This document shows positions 7,555-14,963 of a DNA stretch of 15,484 bases, piece by piece. Position numbers and translations under genes: made by a program. The stretch is from JBBRUG01 sp038247995 (GTDB taxonomy: Bacteria; Chloroflexota; Chloroflexia; Chloroflexales; Chloroflexaceae), in the NCBI GenBank assembly GCA_038247995.1, contig JBBRUG010000123.1, positions 1 through 15,484 on the forward strand, in the 5' to 3' direction. The number at the start of each line of letters is the position of its first letter. The first letter of the stretch is position 1. The notes under the pieces were generated by a model. That model saw only the letters and a list, made by a program, of their open reading frames with translations, made no database searches and had not been told where the DNA came from.

Positions 7555-7583
7555 ATTGTAGCATCAGGGATGGGGTGCGTCAA
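7555..7583 (-). promoter_or_regulatory. Sigma70-type promoter for coaBC and probably the genes below it
   Basis: Read on the minus strand, TTGACG (7583-7578) is separated by exactly 17 bp from TACAAT (7560-7555). TGC sits immediately before the -10 box, giving an extended -10. A start near 7548 would leave a leader of about 32 nt before the coaBC ATG. Based on consensus match only. Confidence 0.7.
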
Positions 7584-7677
7584 ACCATCAGGACGCGGGA
7601 AAGCCCATTTTGTTTTGCAGGTCACCTAAACCAACTCAACGAAGCGTCCGGACACTAAAGGAGCGCTGTTTAAACTG
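7584..7677. other. Intergenic stretch with nothing recognised
   Basis: Together with the promoter and the terminator this forms the gap of just over 300 bp between coaBC and rsbT. No open frame with coding character, RNA gene or repeat was recognised in this part. Confidence 0.5.
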
Positions 7678-7711
7678 AAAGCCCGTCGACAACGAATTGT
7701 CGACGGGCTTT
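7678..7711 (-). terminator. Perfect-stem intrinsic terminator, probably after rsbT
   Basis: AAAGCCCGTCGACAA (7678-7692) and TTGTCGACGGGCTTT (7697-7711) pair as a perfect 15-bp stem with a CGAA loop. On the minus strand the stem is followed by TTTCAGTTTAAAC, so it would stop transcripts coming from rsbS-rsbT, whose last stop is about 120 bp upstream. The TTTCT tail on the plus strand means it could also act in the other direction. The U-tract is short on both sides, so efficiency is uncertain. Confidence 0.8.
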
Positions 7712-7833
7712 CTACAGCATTGCTCAGATCGCTTGAGCCTGCATAACCAGGCGCGAACGCAGCGCGCTACCCGGTTCAGTGGCCTCTGCGGCTCAGTCAT
7801 GCTGCTCAGTGCTCTAAATAGAGGCTGAGTGCG
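7712..7833. other. rsbT 3' untranslated stretch, no gene seen
   Basis: About 120 bp between the rsbT stop and the terminator stem. Several short CTCAGT/CTGAG words and a GCTCA/TGAGC pair (about 7723-7738) suggest weak local structure only. No ORF or known RNA was recognised. Confidence 0.4.
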
Positions 7834-8235
7834 CTAATTGCGCCACTTGCGGCAGGTAATCGTCGTGCCGACGCCCTCCTGCGAGCGGATGGTAAACTCG
7901 TCCATCAGGCGCCTGGCGCCCGGCAGGCCCATACCCATACCGCGCGAGGTCGAATAGCCGTCCTGCATCACCAGGTCGATATTCGCAATTCCCGGCCCCT
8001 GATCTTCGCAGACAATCTCGATGCCTTTGCGTCCATTCTTCTCGATCTCGCGCACCGTAACATTGCCGGTGCCGGCATAGAGAAAAATATTACGTGCCAG
8101 TTCGCTCACCGCCGTCGCGATCCGCGCCTGATCGATCGCGCCAAAGCCCAGCGCCTTTGCACTGTCGCGGGCCATGGTCCGCGCGATGACGATATCGAGG
8201 TCGCTGCGGATGACTGCCGTCTTAGGCTGCCCCAT
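7834..8235 (-). CDS. rsbT: RsbT-like serine/threonine switch kinase of the stressosome
   Basis: The 133 residues match the length and sequence pattern of Bacillus subtilis RsbT almost throughout: IDQARIATAVSELARNIFLYAG (34-55, the N box with Glu45 and Asn49), CEDQGPGI (76-83, G1 box) and GYSTSRGMGMGLPGARRLMDEF (93-114, G2 box and ATP lid). The protein is a GHKL-fold kinase. Family knowledge: RsbT phosphorylates RsbS and RsbR on the stressosome, is released, and then activates a partner such as the RsbU phosphatase or another output enzyme. The start codon overlaps the 3' end of rsbS by 14 bp, and a GAGGAG Shine-Dalgarno sequence lies about 7 nt upstream inside rsbS, so the pair is translationally coupled. 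No output partner or sigma factor is encoded in this window. Confidence 0.95.
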   Translation of the reverse strand: MGQPKTAVIRSDLDIVIARTMARDSAKALGFGAIDQARIATAVSELARNIFLYAGTGNVTVREIEKNGRKGIEIVCEDQGPGIANIDLVMQDGYSTSRGMGMGLPGARRLMDEFTIRSQEGVGTTITCRKWRN

Positions 8236-8605
8236 CGCCGCTCTCCTCAGTCAGGCGCTGCATCACCGTCAAACCCTTCTCCAGGTTCAATGCGGTGAGC
8301 ACATGCGGCAACTCGAGGCCGAGCTCGACCAGCGTGATTGCCACTGCCGGCTGGAGCCCGGTAAGGACCACACGGGTGCCCATCAATCCCGCCATTGCGG
8401 CAATGTCGGCAATCAACCGGCCAATGAAACTATCGACCACATCAAGGGCAGTAAGATCGATAATGACGCCACGGGCACGCGTATCGTGGATCTTCTGTAG
8501 CAGATCATCTTTGAACTGCACAGCCGATGCATCGTGAAGGGCAACTTGGATGGAGGCAATCAGAATATCGCCAATTTTCAAGATCGGAATGCGGAGGCTA
8601 TCCAA
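8222..8605 (-). CDS. rsbS: RsbS-like STAS-domain stressosome scaffold / RsbT antagonist
   Basis: A single STAS domain of 127 residues. RIPILKIGDILIASIQ (5-20), FKDDLLQKI (31-39), GVIIDLTALDVVDSFIGR (46-63), VVLTGLQPAVAITLVELG (79-96) and ALNLEKGL (105-112) line up with B. subtilis RsbS. Ser59 in DSFIGR is at the same position as the residue phosphorylated by RsbT. Unphosphorylated RsbS holds RsbT inactive. The frame begins with TTG: AGGAGG lies 5 nt upstream and no in-frame ATG fits better. It follows the polyprenol-kinase-like gene by 59 bp and overlaps rsbT. No RsbR-type sensor (N-terminal sensing domain plus STAS) is adjacent, which is unusual because RsbR and RsbS normally co-assemble; sensors may be encoded elsewhere. 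Confidence 0.95.
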   Translation of the reverse strand: MDSLRIPILKIGDILIASIQVALHDASAVQFKDDLLQKIHDTRARGVIIDLTALDVVDSFIGRLIADIAAMAGLMGTRVVLTGLQPAVAITLVELGLELPHVLTALNLEKGLTVMQRLTEESGDGAA

Positions 8606-8610
8606 CCGTT

Positions 8611-8616
8611 CCTCCT
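8611..8616 (-). promoter_or_regulatory. Shine-Dalgarno sequence fixing the TTG start of rsbS
   Basis: AGGAGG on the minus strand ends 5 nt before the TTG at 8605. Its full match to the anti-Shine-Dalgarno sequence supports this non-ATG start. Confidence 0.85.
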
Positions 8617-8664
8617 CGACCGCTATGCGGCGGTGCTCATAAACATTGAACGAACTGCACTATC

Positions 8665-9378
8665 TTAACCGAGCAGTGTTACGATAGCGAACATACTCAA
8701 ACCGGCCAGCAGCGGCACACTGAGATTATCGGTGCCGGCCGGCGAAACGGCCTCGGCAGCGGTGGCGATCAATGCACCCAGCAGAGCAGCGACCAGCGCA
8801 ACCGGTATAGCAAGGGGCGGCGTCTGCGGCCCGAGCGCCGAACCGGGCACCAACAGGATCGTTAGGAACATTGCCGTCGCCGCCGCCGCGAACATGGTGA
8901 TCGAACCTTCCCAGGTTCGGGTTGCACCGTTTACTACATAACGGCGTTTGCCAAAACGGCGCCCAATGATGGCCGCCAGGGCATCGCCCCAGGTCATCGC
9001 CATCGTGCCGGCAGCGGCAATATAGCCTTGATCGGCAGGAGAATTGGTGCGCCAGAAGAGGAGAAACAGCACTGTGATCGAAAATGCGAAATAGACCGTG
9101 CCGGGGGAACTGTCGGGCGCGTCCACCGCTTCGAGAAAGCGAAAACGATAAAAGAGGTAGTTCAACCCAATAAAGGTGGCAAAGGGGATAATCCCGATAT
9201 ACCAGGTATCAAACAGGGCCAGTACGCCGAAGACCCACATTCCCGCGCCGATATGCACGATTTTGCGCGTAAAATCTTGGGGGTAGCCGCGCCAACGCCG
9301 AATCACTTCGGCCAGTACCAGCAAGCCCGAGGCATATACGTATGAAACAACCAGGCCGATCACATCTTGTGTTGTCAT
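8665..9378 (-). CDS. Polyprenol/phytol kinase-like integral membrane protein (dolichol kinase SEC59/VTE5 family)
   Basis: A 237-residue protein with about six or seven hydrophobic segments. Family signatures are FTRKIVHIGAGMW (36-48), TWGDALAAIIGRRFGKRRY (129-147), the NGATRTWEGSITMF segment (150-163) and AEAVSPAGTDNLSVPLLAGL (208-227). This family includes CTP-dependent dolichol, phytol and farnesol kinases and is related to CDP-diglyceride synthases. The protein probably phosphorylates an isoprenoid alcohol in the membrane. Given the nearby lipid-carrier glycosyltransferases, polyprenol is attractive; in a phototroph, phytol salvage is equally possible. I chose the ATG at 9378 rather than the in-frame TTG at 9441, because the TTG lies inside a promoter -35 box and the extra 21 residues show no family features. 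No good Shine-Dalgarno sequence is seen. rsbS lies 59 bp downstream. Confidence 0.82.
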   Translation of the reverse strand: MTTQDVIGLVVSYVYASGLLVLAEVIRRWRGYPQDFTRKIVHIGAGMWVFGVLALFDTWYIGIIPFATFIGLNYLFYRFRFLEAVDAPDSSPGTVYFAFSITVLFLLFWRTNSPADQGYIAAAGTMAMTWGDALAAIIGRRFGKRRYVVNGATRTWEGSITMFAAAATAMFLTILLVPGSALGPQTPPLAIPVALVAALLGALIATAAEAVSPAGTDNLSVPLLAGLSMFAIVTLLG

Positions 9379-9412
9379 GGGGGTATGGCCAGCAGAACAG
9401 CTTCCTGGCGCA

Positions 9413-9441
9413 ATTCTACCCGCTGTAGGGAGAGAAGTCAA
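9413..9441 (-). promoter_or_regulatory. Sigma70-type promoter for the polyprenol-kinase-like gene and perhaps rsbST
   Basis: On the minus strand TTGACT (9441-9436) and TAGAAT (9418-9413) are exactly 17 bp apart. Transcription would start near 9406, leaving about 28 nt before the ATG at 9378. It also argues against translation from the TTG at 9441. Consensus match only. Confidence 0.65.
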
Positions 9442-9466
9442 CGCACACCCGCTGCGACTCAGGACA

Positions 9467-9475
9467 TGGTATACT
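9467..9475 (+). promoter_or_regulatory. Extended -10 promoter element for the macroglobulin-like gene
   Basis: TGGTATACT forms an extended -10 (TGN followed by TATACT at 9470-9475), about 40 bp before the chosen start at 9516. No recognisable -35 hexamer lies 16-18 bp upstream, so an activator or the extended -10 alone may be needed. It is arranged back-to-back with the minus-strand promoter. Confidence 0.5.
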
Positions 9476-9504
9476 ACGCTGGATACCCCCAGGGACGATG
9501 GGCC

Positions 9505-9510
9505 GGAGAG
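9505..9510 (+). promoter_or_regulatory. Shine-Dalgarno sequence selecting the ATG at 9516
   Basis: GGAGAG lies 5-7 nt before the ATG at 9516. The in-frame ATG at 9498 has AGGGA only 2 nt upstream, too close for good initiation, so 9516 is preferred. Confidence 0.6.
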
Positions 9511-9515
9511 AGAGC

Positions 9516-12500
9516 ATGCGGCTGCTGCGCTTGCTTGCGCGGATCTGGACGATCATTCTGGGAAGTACGGCAGCGCTGCTGGCCCTCGGGCTTATGGCAC
9601 GGCTGTTGTTACCACTTACCCCTCTGGAGCCGGCGCCGGCGCTGATTAGCACTGAGCCAATGCGCGGCGCCGCTGATGTCCTTCCGCGCAGCACAATTAC
9701 GCTAACCTTTGCCGGCCCCATGAACCGCAGCAGTGTGCTGAGGGCGCTGCGCATTGACCCGCCGACATCCGGCGCATGGCACTGGTCGCCTGATGCCCAG
9801 ACGCTCAGCTTTACCCCCGCTGACAGCCTCGCGCCGGCAGCCCGATATACCGTCGCACTTACGTCGGACGCACTCGCCCAATGGTGGCGGCCCCTTTCTA
9901 CTCCAGCGCAAATCAGTTTTCAGACGGCGCCGCAGCCTGCCGTGCTTACTGCACTGCCCGCCACCGCCGACACGCCGCGTGAAAGCTCGTTCGTCGTCAT
10001 CTTTAGCCAGCCGATGGTCGCTCCGACAGCGCTCGATCGCGATCTGAGCATTCCGCAACTCAGTTTCACGCCCCCGCTGCCGTATCGTGCGCGTTGGATT
10101 GCCGTTGATACATTGTTGGTGCGGCCGCTTACGTCCTTACCGGCTGCGCAACCCTACGTTGCCACGCTGGCGGCAGACCTCACCGACACCCGCGGAATTG
10201 AGTTCGGCACACCCTTCAGTTGGCGCTTCAGCACCGCATGGCCTGCCGTTAGCGAACGCACACCGCCGCCGGGCGCCCGCTCGGTTGGCCCACGCAACCC
10301 ACTCAGCTTTATCTTCGATGCCCCCGTCGATCCGGCGCTGCTGCGCGCCGCCCTGACGATTAGCCCACCCATCCCCGGTACCCTCGTTGCCGAGCCACGC
10401 GGCGCCGAACAAGTTGTTACTTTTACGCCGAGCCGCGATTGGGTGCCCGAGCAGACCTATACCATCAGCCTTGTGCCGCCGGCAGGCAGCAATCTCGCCG
10501 AGCCGCCCGATCTCCGCTGGCGCTTCACGATTGAATCCAGCCCAGGGCTGGCCGCCTTCTTCCCCGGTCAGGGGCAACTGCTCCCCGCCGGGCAGGCGAT
10601 CCGGCTGGTGTTTACTACACCGATGGACACCGAGACGCTGGCAGCCGGCATCACGTTCGACCCGCCCATTGCGAACCTGCCGATTACTGTGAGCAACACC
10701 GAGGCCCGGTTGACGCCTGAACTCGCGCCCTCAACCAACTATACGATCACCGTCGCCGCCGGCACGCCCGATCGCAATGGCGCGCCCCTCGCCGCCGAGA
10801 TTGTGGTTGGCTTACGCACCACTGCCGCGCCGCCCGCCTTACGCGCCGTCGACGCAGCCGTTGGGCTGATCACCTTACCGGTCAGCCAGACGGTCGGCAT
10901 CGATTTTGAGCGGATCAATCTGGCTGGGATCGATCTGAGCCTCTACGCCCTCGATCTGCCGACACTGCGCCTCGCTCTGGCCGGCGGCCCGACCGGCCTC
11001 GCCACCTTCAGCCCGCAACGATACGGCCAGCCGCAACTGCGCCGTTGGCGCGTAAATGTTAACGATCCGCCCGATACGCTCGCCCGCAGCGCCATCCCGG
11101 TCGGGATCAGCGACGACGCGCCACTTGACCCTGGCGCGTACTTGCTCCGGGCGACGACCGGCGAAGGCCCCCGCGTCGATCTGCTGCTGATCGTCTCCTC
11201 CTTGCAACTTACCATGCGCCACAACGACAGTCAGGTGCTGGTCTGGGCCACCGACACGCTCAGCGGCGCACCCCGCGCCGGCCAACCGATCACCCTCTAT
11301 GCCAGCGATCTGCTTGTGGTAAACGGCACAACCGATGCCGACGGGATCTTTGAACTACCGCTGCTCCGCAACCCCGCCGATGCGCTCTACCTGGCACTCA
11401 GCGAAGGCCCCGATCTGGCGGTTGTCCGCGCTGATTGGACGCTCGACAGTCTAGCTGCGTCTACCATGCCCCAGCCCGCCTATCAGGCGTTGATCTGGCC
11501 CGACCAACCCAACTACGCGCCTGGCGATCCGCTGCGCGTCGGCGGGCGCGTACGCCGCCTCGCCGCGAATGGCGAACTGATGCTGCCGGGTGTGCTTACG
11601 TGTCGCCTGCAATTGCTTGCCGCCAACGCCCCGCCGCCCCCCATCCTGAGCGATGCAAGCTGTCGGGTTGCGGCCAATGGACGGCTGACAGCCACAGCCG
11701 AGCTTAACCCACTTACCACGCCCGGCGATTATCGGTTGCGGGTGAGTATTGCCGATACGGTGATCGAACGACCGTTGCGGGTAGCGAACGCCGATAGCTT
11801 CGGCACAACCCTGGCCATTTTTGAACAAGACGCAGCGAACCTGACCTTACGCGCCACAACCGGTGGTTTGCCGCTTGCCGACGCTCTGATCACCTGGAAC
11901 CTGAGCTTTACGGCGCTGCCGCTGCCTAGTGAGGATCGAGCCGCCGGATTTACGTTTGCCGCACCCGCTGCAGCATTGGCGCCGATCAGCGGCAATAGCG
12001 GTACCGATGCCGCCGGGCGGGTGAACATTCCGCTCCCGACCGACCTTGACCAGCCGTTGCAGTATCGGCTCAATGCTACGCTCAGTGCGCCCGGCGCTTT
12101 AACGGCCCAACTCGCCGCCGCGGGTGTGCTTGCGCCCACCGACCGCCCGCAGGTGGGGCTACGGCTTCCCGCACAATTTGTCGCCAGCAGCGATCGCGCC
12201 ATTGTCGAACTCCTCGTGCGCGATGCGAATGGCGCACCGGTTGAAGGGAGCGCTGTTGAGCTAACGGTCGTGCGCGCCGCCGCCGCCGATGGCCCACCAC
12301 TGCTCAGCCGCCGCGTAACCAGCGGCCCCGCCGGTCGGGTCGATACCCAGCTTGTGCCGCTCAACCCAGGGATCTATCGGCTGAGCGCGTCGGCAGGTGG
12401 TGCAGCAACCCAGGCCACACTCTGGGTTACCGCGCCGAACTACCTTGGCTGGGACAATCCCAGCGGCCAGGTGACGCTCGTGCCGGATCGGCCCCAGTAC

Positions 12501-14894
12501 GCAGTGGGCGATACTGCGCGCCTGTTGATCACCTCGCCATGGCCCACCGCCACGCTGTTACTCACCCGTGAGCGGGGCGTGCTGCGCGCCGCCGACGTGC
12601 CGATCCTGAGCGCCGGCGCGGTGATCACATTCACCGTGACGCCCGATCTGGCGCCCGGCTTTGCGATCGGGGCGATCCTGACCACCGGCGCCGAACGACG
12701 GGTCGGCAGCACAACCGTTACGGTCACCCCTGCCGATCCGCCGCTCACGCTTAGCGTTGCCGCCGATCGGCCAAACTATCTGCCCGGCGCCACGGCGACG
12801 ATCAGCGTGACGCTCCCTTCAGCCGTTTCCGCCGCCGACCTGCTGGTGGCGCTTGAACCGGCCACAACGCCGGATCTCGCGCCTAGCAATGCCGGGATCA
12901 CGCCTCAGGCGCCGCCGCCGCTCGCCGTTGCCGGCCATCCGCCGCTCACCACAAGTGCGCGTGCGCCGACGAGCTATCTTAGCGGCCCGCCCGGCTTCCT
13001 CGTATCCGGCGATGTCGGCGCCGGCGGGCCGGGTCTGGCGACACTGCAAATTCCGCTCCCCGATGAAGCGGGCGAATGGCGGATCAATGTCTATGCACTC
13101 GATGGCCCGGCCCGGGTTGCGCGTGCTACAACTACTGTTTCCGTGAGCGAGCCGCTGGTGAGTACATTACTGGCGCCGCCGGCGCTCCGCCTGGGCGATG
13201 CCGCCGATCTGGTTCTGGAGCTTACCAACACGGTCGCCGTAACTCGCTCGTTGCAGGTGAATCTTGAACTGCAAGGCGCGTCGCTGATCACGCCTGCCGC
13301 CGCCGCGCAACAACTGCTCCTTGCGCCGGGCAGCGCCCAGACGCTGACCTGGCAGATCACACCTGAAGCCACGACCGAGCGGGTTATTGCGCGGGTGCGC
13401 CTCAACGACGGCGCGAATACAATCCTGGAGCGCCGCATACTCGTGCTGCCCACACCGCCGCGTGCGCCATTTACGGCTAGTACTACCCGCACCAGCGCGC
13501 CGCTTGAACGAACCATCCCCAGTAACGCGGCGCCGGGCGCTGATCTCGAAATTGCCCTGGCGCCGAGTTTGCCGGCTGCCCTCGCCGAGGTTGCCGAACG
13601 CATCGCCGCGACGAGTGATCCGAGCACGGTTGATCAGGCCGCCCAGGTGCTTATCGCCGCCCGGCTCGCTTTGATCGCCGACAACCCCGACACAGCGCGC
13701 TGGCGTGAGCAGGCCGCTGCCGTAATCGACACGCTGAACGCCAACCAGAATAACGACGGCGGCTGGGGTTGGTGGCCGGGCCTGCCCTCTGATCCGTTTG
13801 TCAGTGCCTTTGTCGTCGAGGCGCTCGCCGTCAATCGACCCTTGCTCGGCGCCGGCGCCCGCCCCGACCCACGCGCCCTGGCGTACCTGGAGCGCAGCGC
13901 ACCCAACCTTGAGCCGAACCTGCGCGCCTATCTGGCCTTCGCCGCAGCCCGCGCCGGCCAACTGCTGCCCAATACTGCCGAATTGCTCGACGCGGAACTT
14001 GGCCCGGCTGGACTGGCCTACCTGGCGCTGGCCCTACCCGTGAACCAGGCCACTCCGGCGATCGAACGCCTGCTTATGCTGCCCGGCCCGCCCTGGAGCG
14101 CGCCCGACAGTTCGTCCCTACCCAACAGTCCGGTCGCCGTCAGTGCTGCCGCCAGCGAGGCTCTGCGCAGCCGTAACCCCAGTGCGCCACAGCTCGGCGC
14201 CGCCGAGACATATCTGCGCGAAGCCTGGGGAGTTAACGCATGGGGCGGTTCTTTCAGTGCAGCACGCGTGGCTGTAGCGCTCACGCTCAACCTGCCGACA
14301 ACCGCCGGCCCGCGCCGGATCACGCTGAATGACCAACCGCTCGTCAGCGCCACGGAACCCTTCACCGCCACCGTACGCGCACGCGTGCCCACGGCCGCGT
14401 TCCGTTCGCCGCTGACCCTCGCCGTCGAAACGAATGGCGTTGCGACGTACCTGTTCGCCTACCGCATTGCAGCCGAAGCCGTTCCCGTGCGTGCTCCAGC
14501 AGTAGTGCTCAACCTGAGCTATCACGATCCGGCTAGCGGCGCGCTCATCGCCCCGACCCAACTGCGCGTCGGTCAATTGCTCGAAGTCCGCTTGCAAACA
14601 ATTGCTACCCGACCCATCGCCGGCGCCCTGATCACGCTCGATCTGCCGGCGGCCCTGCTGCCGCTCGAAGCTGTGCCGGGCATGCGCTTTGTCCACGCGC
14701 AGATCGATGCGCCTGCGGCACAAGTGCATTTCTTCGCGCCACAACTCACTGCCGGTGTGCATCAACAAGCGCTGTTGGTGCGCGTCACCACGCGCGGGAG
14801 CTTTATCAACCCACAACCCCAGATCGCAACCCGCGACGGAGCAGAGTTTGGCTCAGTGATCACGCTGGCCCCTGAACGCATTATTGTTCGATGA
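9516..14894 (+). CDS. Alpha-2-macroglobulin-like surface protein with four N-terminal Ig-like (Big_5) repeats, no thioester cysteine
   Basis: 1792 residues from the preferred ATG (1798 from the ATG at 9498). An Arg-rich start and one hydrophobic helix (about 5-34) look like a membrane anchor or uncleaved signal. About 40-440 hold four Big_5-type repeats with recurring VxFSQPM/FTTPMD and Y-T-[IV] strands. Macroglobulin-type beta domains follow: PNYAPGDPLRVGGRVRR (about 666-682), DRPQYAVGD (about 990-998), DRPNYLPG and a Pro-rich possible bait segment (about 1140-1170). Next come LPDEAGEWRINVYALD (1181-1196) and the helical thioester-domain region with NQNNDGGWGWWPG (1410-1422). Bacterial homologues trap attacking proteases in the envelope. 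Where thioester proteins have CxEQ, this one has STVDQ (1370-1374), so covalent trapping is not expected. By eye there is no lysine and only two cysteines (C696, C716). No penicillin-binding protein gene (pbpC-like) is adjacent. Exact domain borders are approximate. Confidence 0.85.
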   Translation: MRLLRLLARIWTIILGSTAALLALGLMARLLLPLTPLEPAPALISTEPMRGAADVLPRSTITLTFAGPMNRSSVLRALRIDPPTSGAWHWSPDAQTLSFTPADSLAPAARYTVALTSDALAQWWRPLSTPAQISFQTAPQPAVLTALPATADTPRESSFVVIFSQPMVAPTALDRDLSIPQLSFTPPLPYRARWIAVDTLLVRPLTSLPAAQPYVATLAADLTDTRGIEFGTPFSWRFSTAWPAVSERTPPPGARSVGPRNPLSFIFDAPVDPALLRAALTISPPIPGTLVAEPRGAEQVVTFTPSRDWVPEQTYTISLVPPAGSNLAEPPDLRWRFTIESSPGLAAFFPGQGQLLPAGQAIRLVFTTPMDTETLAAGITFDPPIANLPITVSNTEARLTPELAPSTNYTITVAAGTPDRNGAPLAAEIVVGLRTTAAPPALRAVDAAVGLITLPVSQTVGIDFERINLAGIDLSLYALDLPTLRLALAGGPTGLATFSPQRYGQPQLRRWRVNVNDPPDTLARSAIPVGISDDAPLDPGAYLLRATTGEGPRVDLLLIVSSLQLTMRHNDSQVLVWATDTLSGAPRAGQPITLYASDLLVVNGTTDADGIFELPLLRNPADALYLALSEGPDLAVVRADWTLDSLAASTMPQPAYQALIWPDQPNYAPGDPLRVGGRVRRLAANGELMLPGVLTCRLQLLAANAPPPPILSDASCRVAANGRLTATAELNPLTTPGDYRLRVSIADTVIERPLRVANADSFGTTLAIFEQDAANLTLRATTGGLPLADALITWNLSFTALPLPSEDRAAGFTFAAPAAALAPISGNSGTDAAGRVNIPLPTDLDQPLQYRLNATLSAPGALTAQLAAAGVLAPTDRPQVGLRLPAQFVASSDRAIVELLVRDANGAPVEGSAVELTVVRAAAADGPPLLSRRVTSGPAGRVDTQLVPLNPGIYRLSASAGGAATQATLWVTAPNYLGWDNPSGQVTLVPDRPQYAVGDTARLLITSPWPTATLLLTRERGVLRAADVPILSAGAVITFTVTPDLAPGFAIGAILTTGAERRVGSTTVTVTPADPPLTLSVAADRPNYLPGATATISVTLPSAVSAADLLVALEPATTPDLAPSNAGITPQAPPPLAVAGHPPLTTSARAPTSYLSGPPGFLVSGDVGAGGPGLATLQIPLPDEAGEWRINVYALDGPARVARATTTVSVSEPLVSTLLAPPALRLGDAADLVLELTNTVAVTRSLQVNLELQGASLITPAAAAQQLLLAPGSAQTLTWQITPEATTERVIARVRLNDGANTILERRILVLPTPPRAPFTASTTRTSAPLERTIPSNAAPGADLEIALAPSLPAALAEVAERIAATSDPSTVDQAAQVLIAARLALIADNPDTARWREQAAAVIDTLNANQNNDGGWGWWPGLPSDPFVSAFVVEALAVNRPLLGAGARPDPRALAYLERSAPNLEPNLRAYLAFAAARAGQLLPNTAELLDAELGPAGLAYLALALPVNQATPAIERLLMLPGPPWSAPDSSSLPNSPVAVSAAASEALRSRNPSAPQLGAAETYLREAWGVNAWGGSFSAARVAVALTLNLPTTAGPRRITLNDQPLVSATEPFTATVRARVPTAAFRSPLTLAVETNGVATYLFAYRIAAEAVPVRAPAVVLNLSYHDPASGALIAPTQLRVGQLLEVRLQTIATRPIAGALITLDLPAALLPLEAVPGMRFVHAQIDAPAAQVHFFAPQLTAGVHQQALLVRVTTRGSFINPQPQIATRDGAEFGSVITLAPERIIVR

Positions 14895-14953
14895 TCGAAT
14901 CAATTGAACTTACAACAGTACGCTTATTTCTTTACGTCGTCCTGAACCCAACC

Positions 14954-14958
14954 GAGGA
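14954..14958 (+). promoter_or_regulatory. Shine-Dalgarno sequence for the GTG start of the right-edge gene
   Basis: GAGGA lies 5 nt before the GTG at 14964 and supports that start. No convincing promoter or terminator was seen in the 69 bp between the two genes, so they may be co-transcribed. Confidence 0.6.
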
Positions 14959-14963
14959 ATAAC

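Noticed and set aside
7723..7836. Possible structured RNA between rsbT and its terminator
   Set aside because: Only 4-6 bp pairings with unrelated loops were found; nothing matches a known RNA class.
8623..8640. Five-codon leader frame (ATG to TAG) before rsbS
   Set aside because: It has no Shine-Dalgarno sequence and is too short to judge; it probably arose by chance.
9379..9441. TTG start at 9441 adding 21 residues to the kinase-like protein
   Set aside because: The TTG is the first three bases of a good -35 box and the extra residues have no family match; the ATG at 9378 fits better.
9498..9515. ATG at 9498 as the start of the macroglobulin-like protein
   Set aside because: Its only Shine-Dalgarno-like sequence is 2 nt away. 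The ATG at 9516 has better spacing and begins directly with a typical Arg-rich export signal. The difference is six residues.
13167..13961. Minus-strand open frame of 264 codons inside the macroglobulin-like gene
   Set aside because: Antisense of a well-supported coding region with no domain features; long stop-free frames are expected at this GC content.
14887..14907. Palindromic words TTCGATGATCGAA and TCAATTGA at the end of the macroglobulin-like gene
   Set aside because: They are short and overlap the stop codon. There is no GC-rich stem or U-tract for a terminator, and no promoter with correct spacing nearby.
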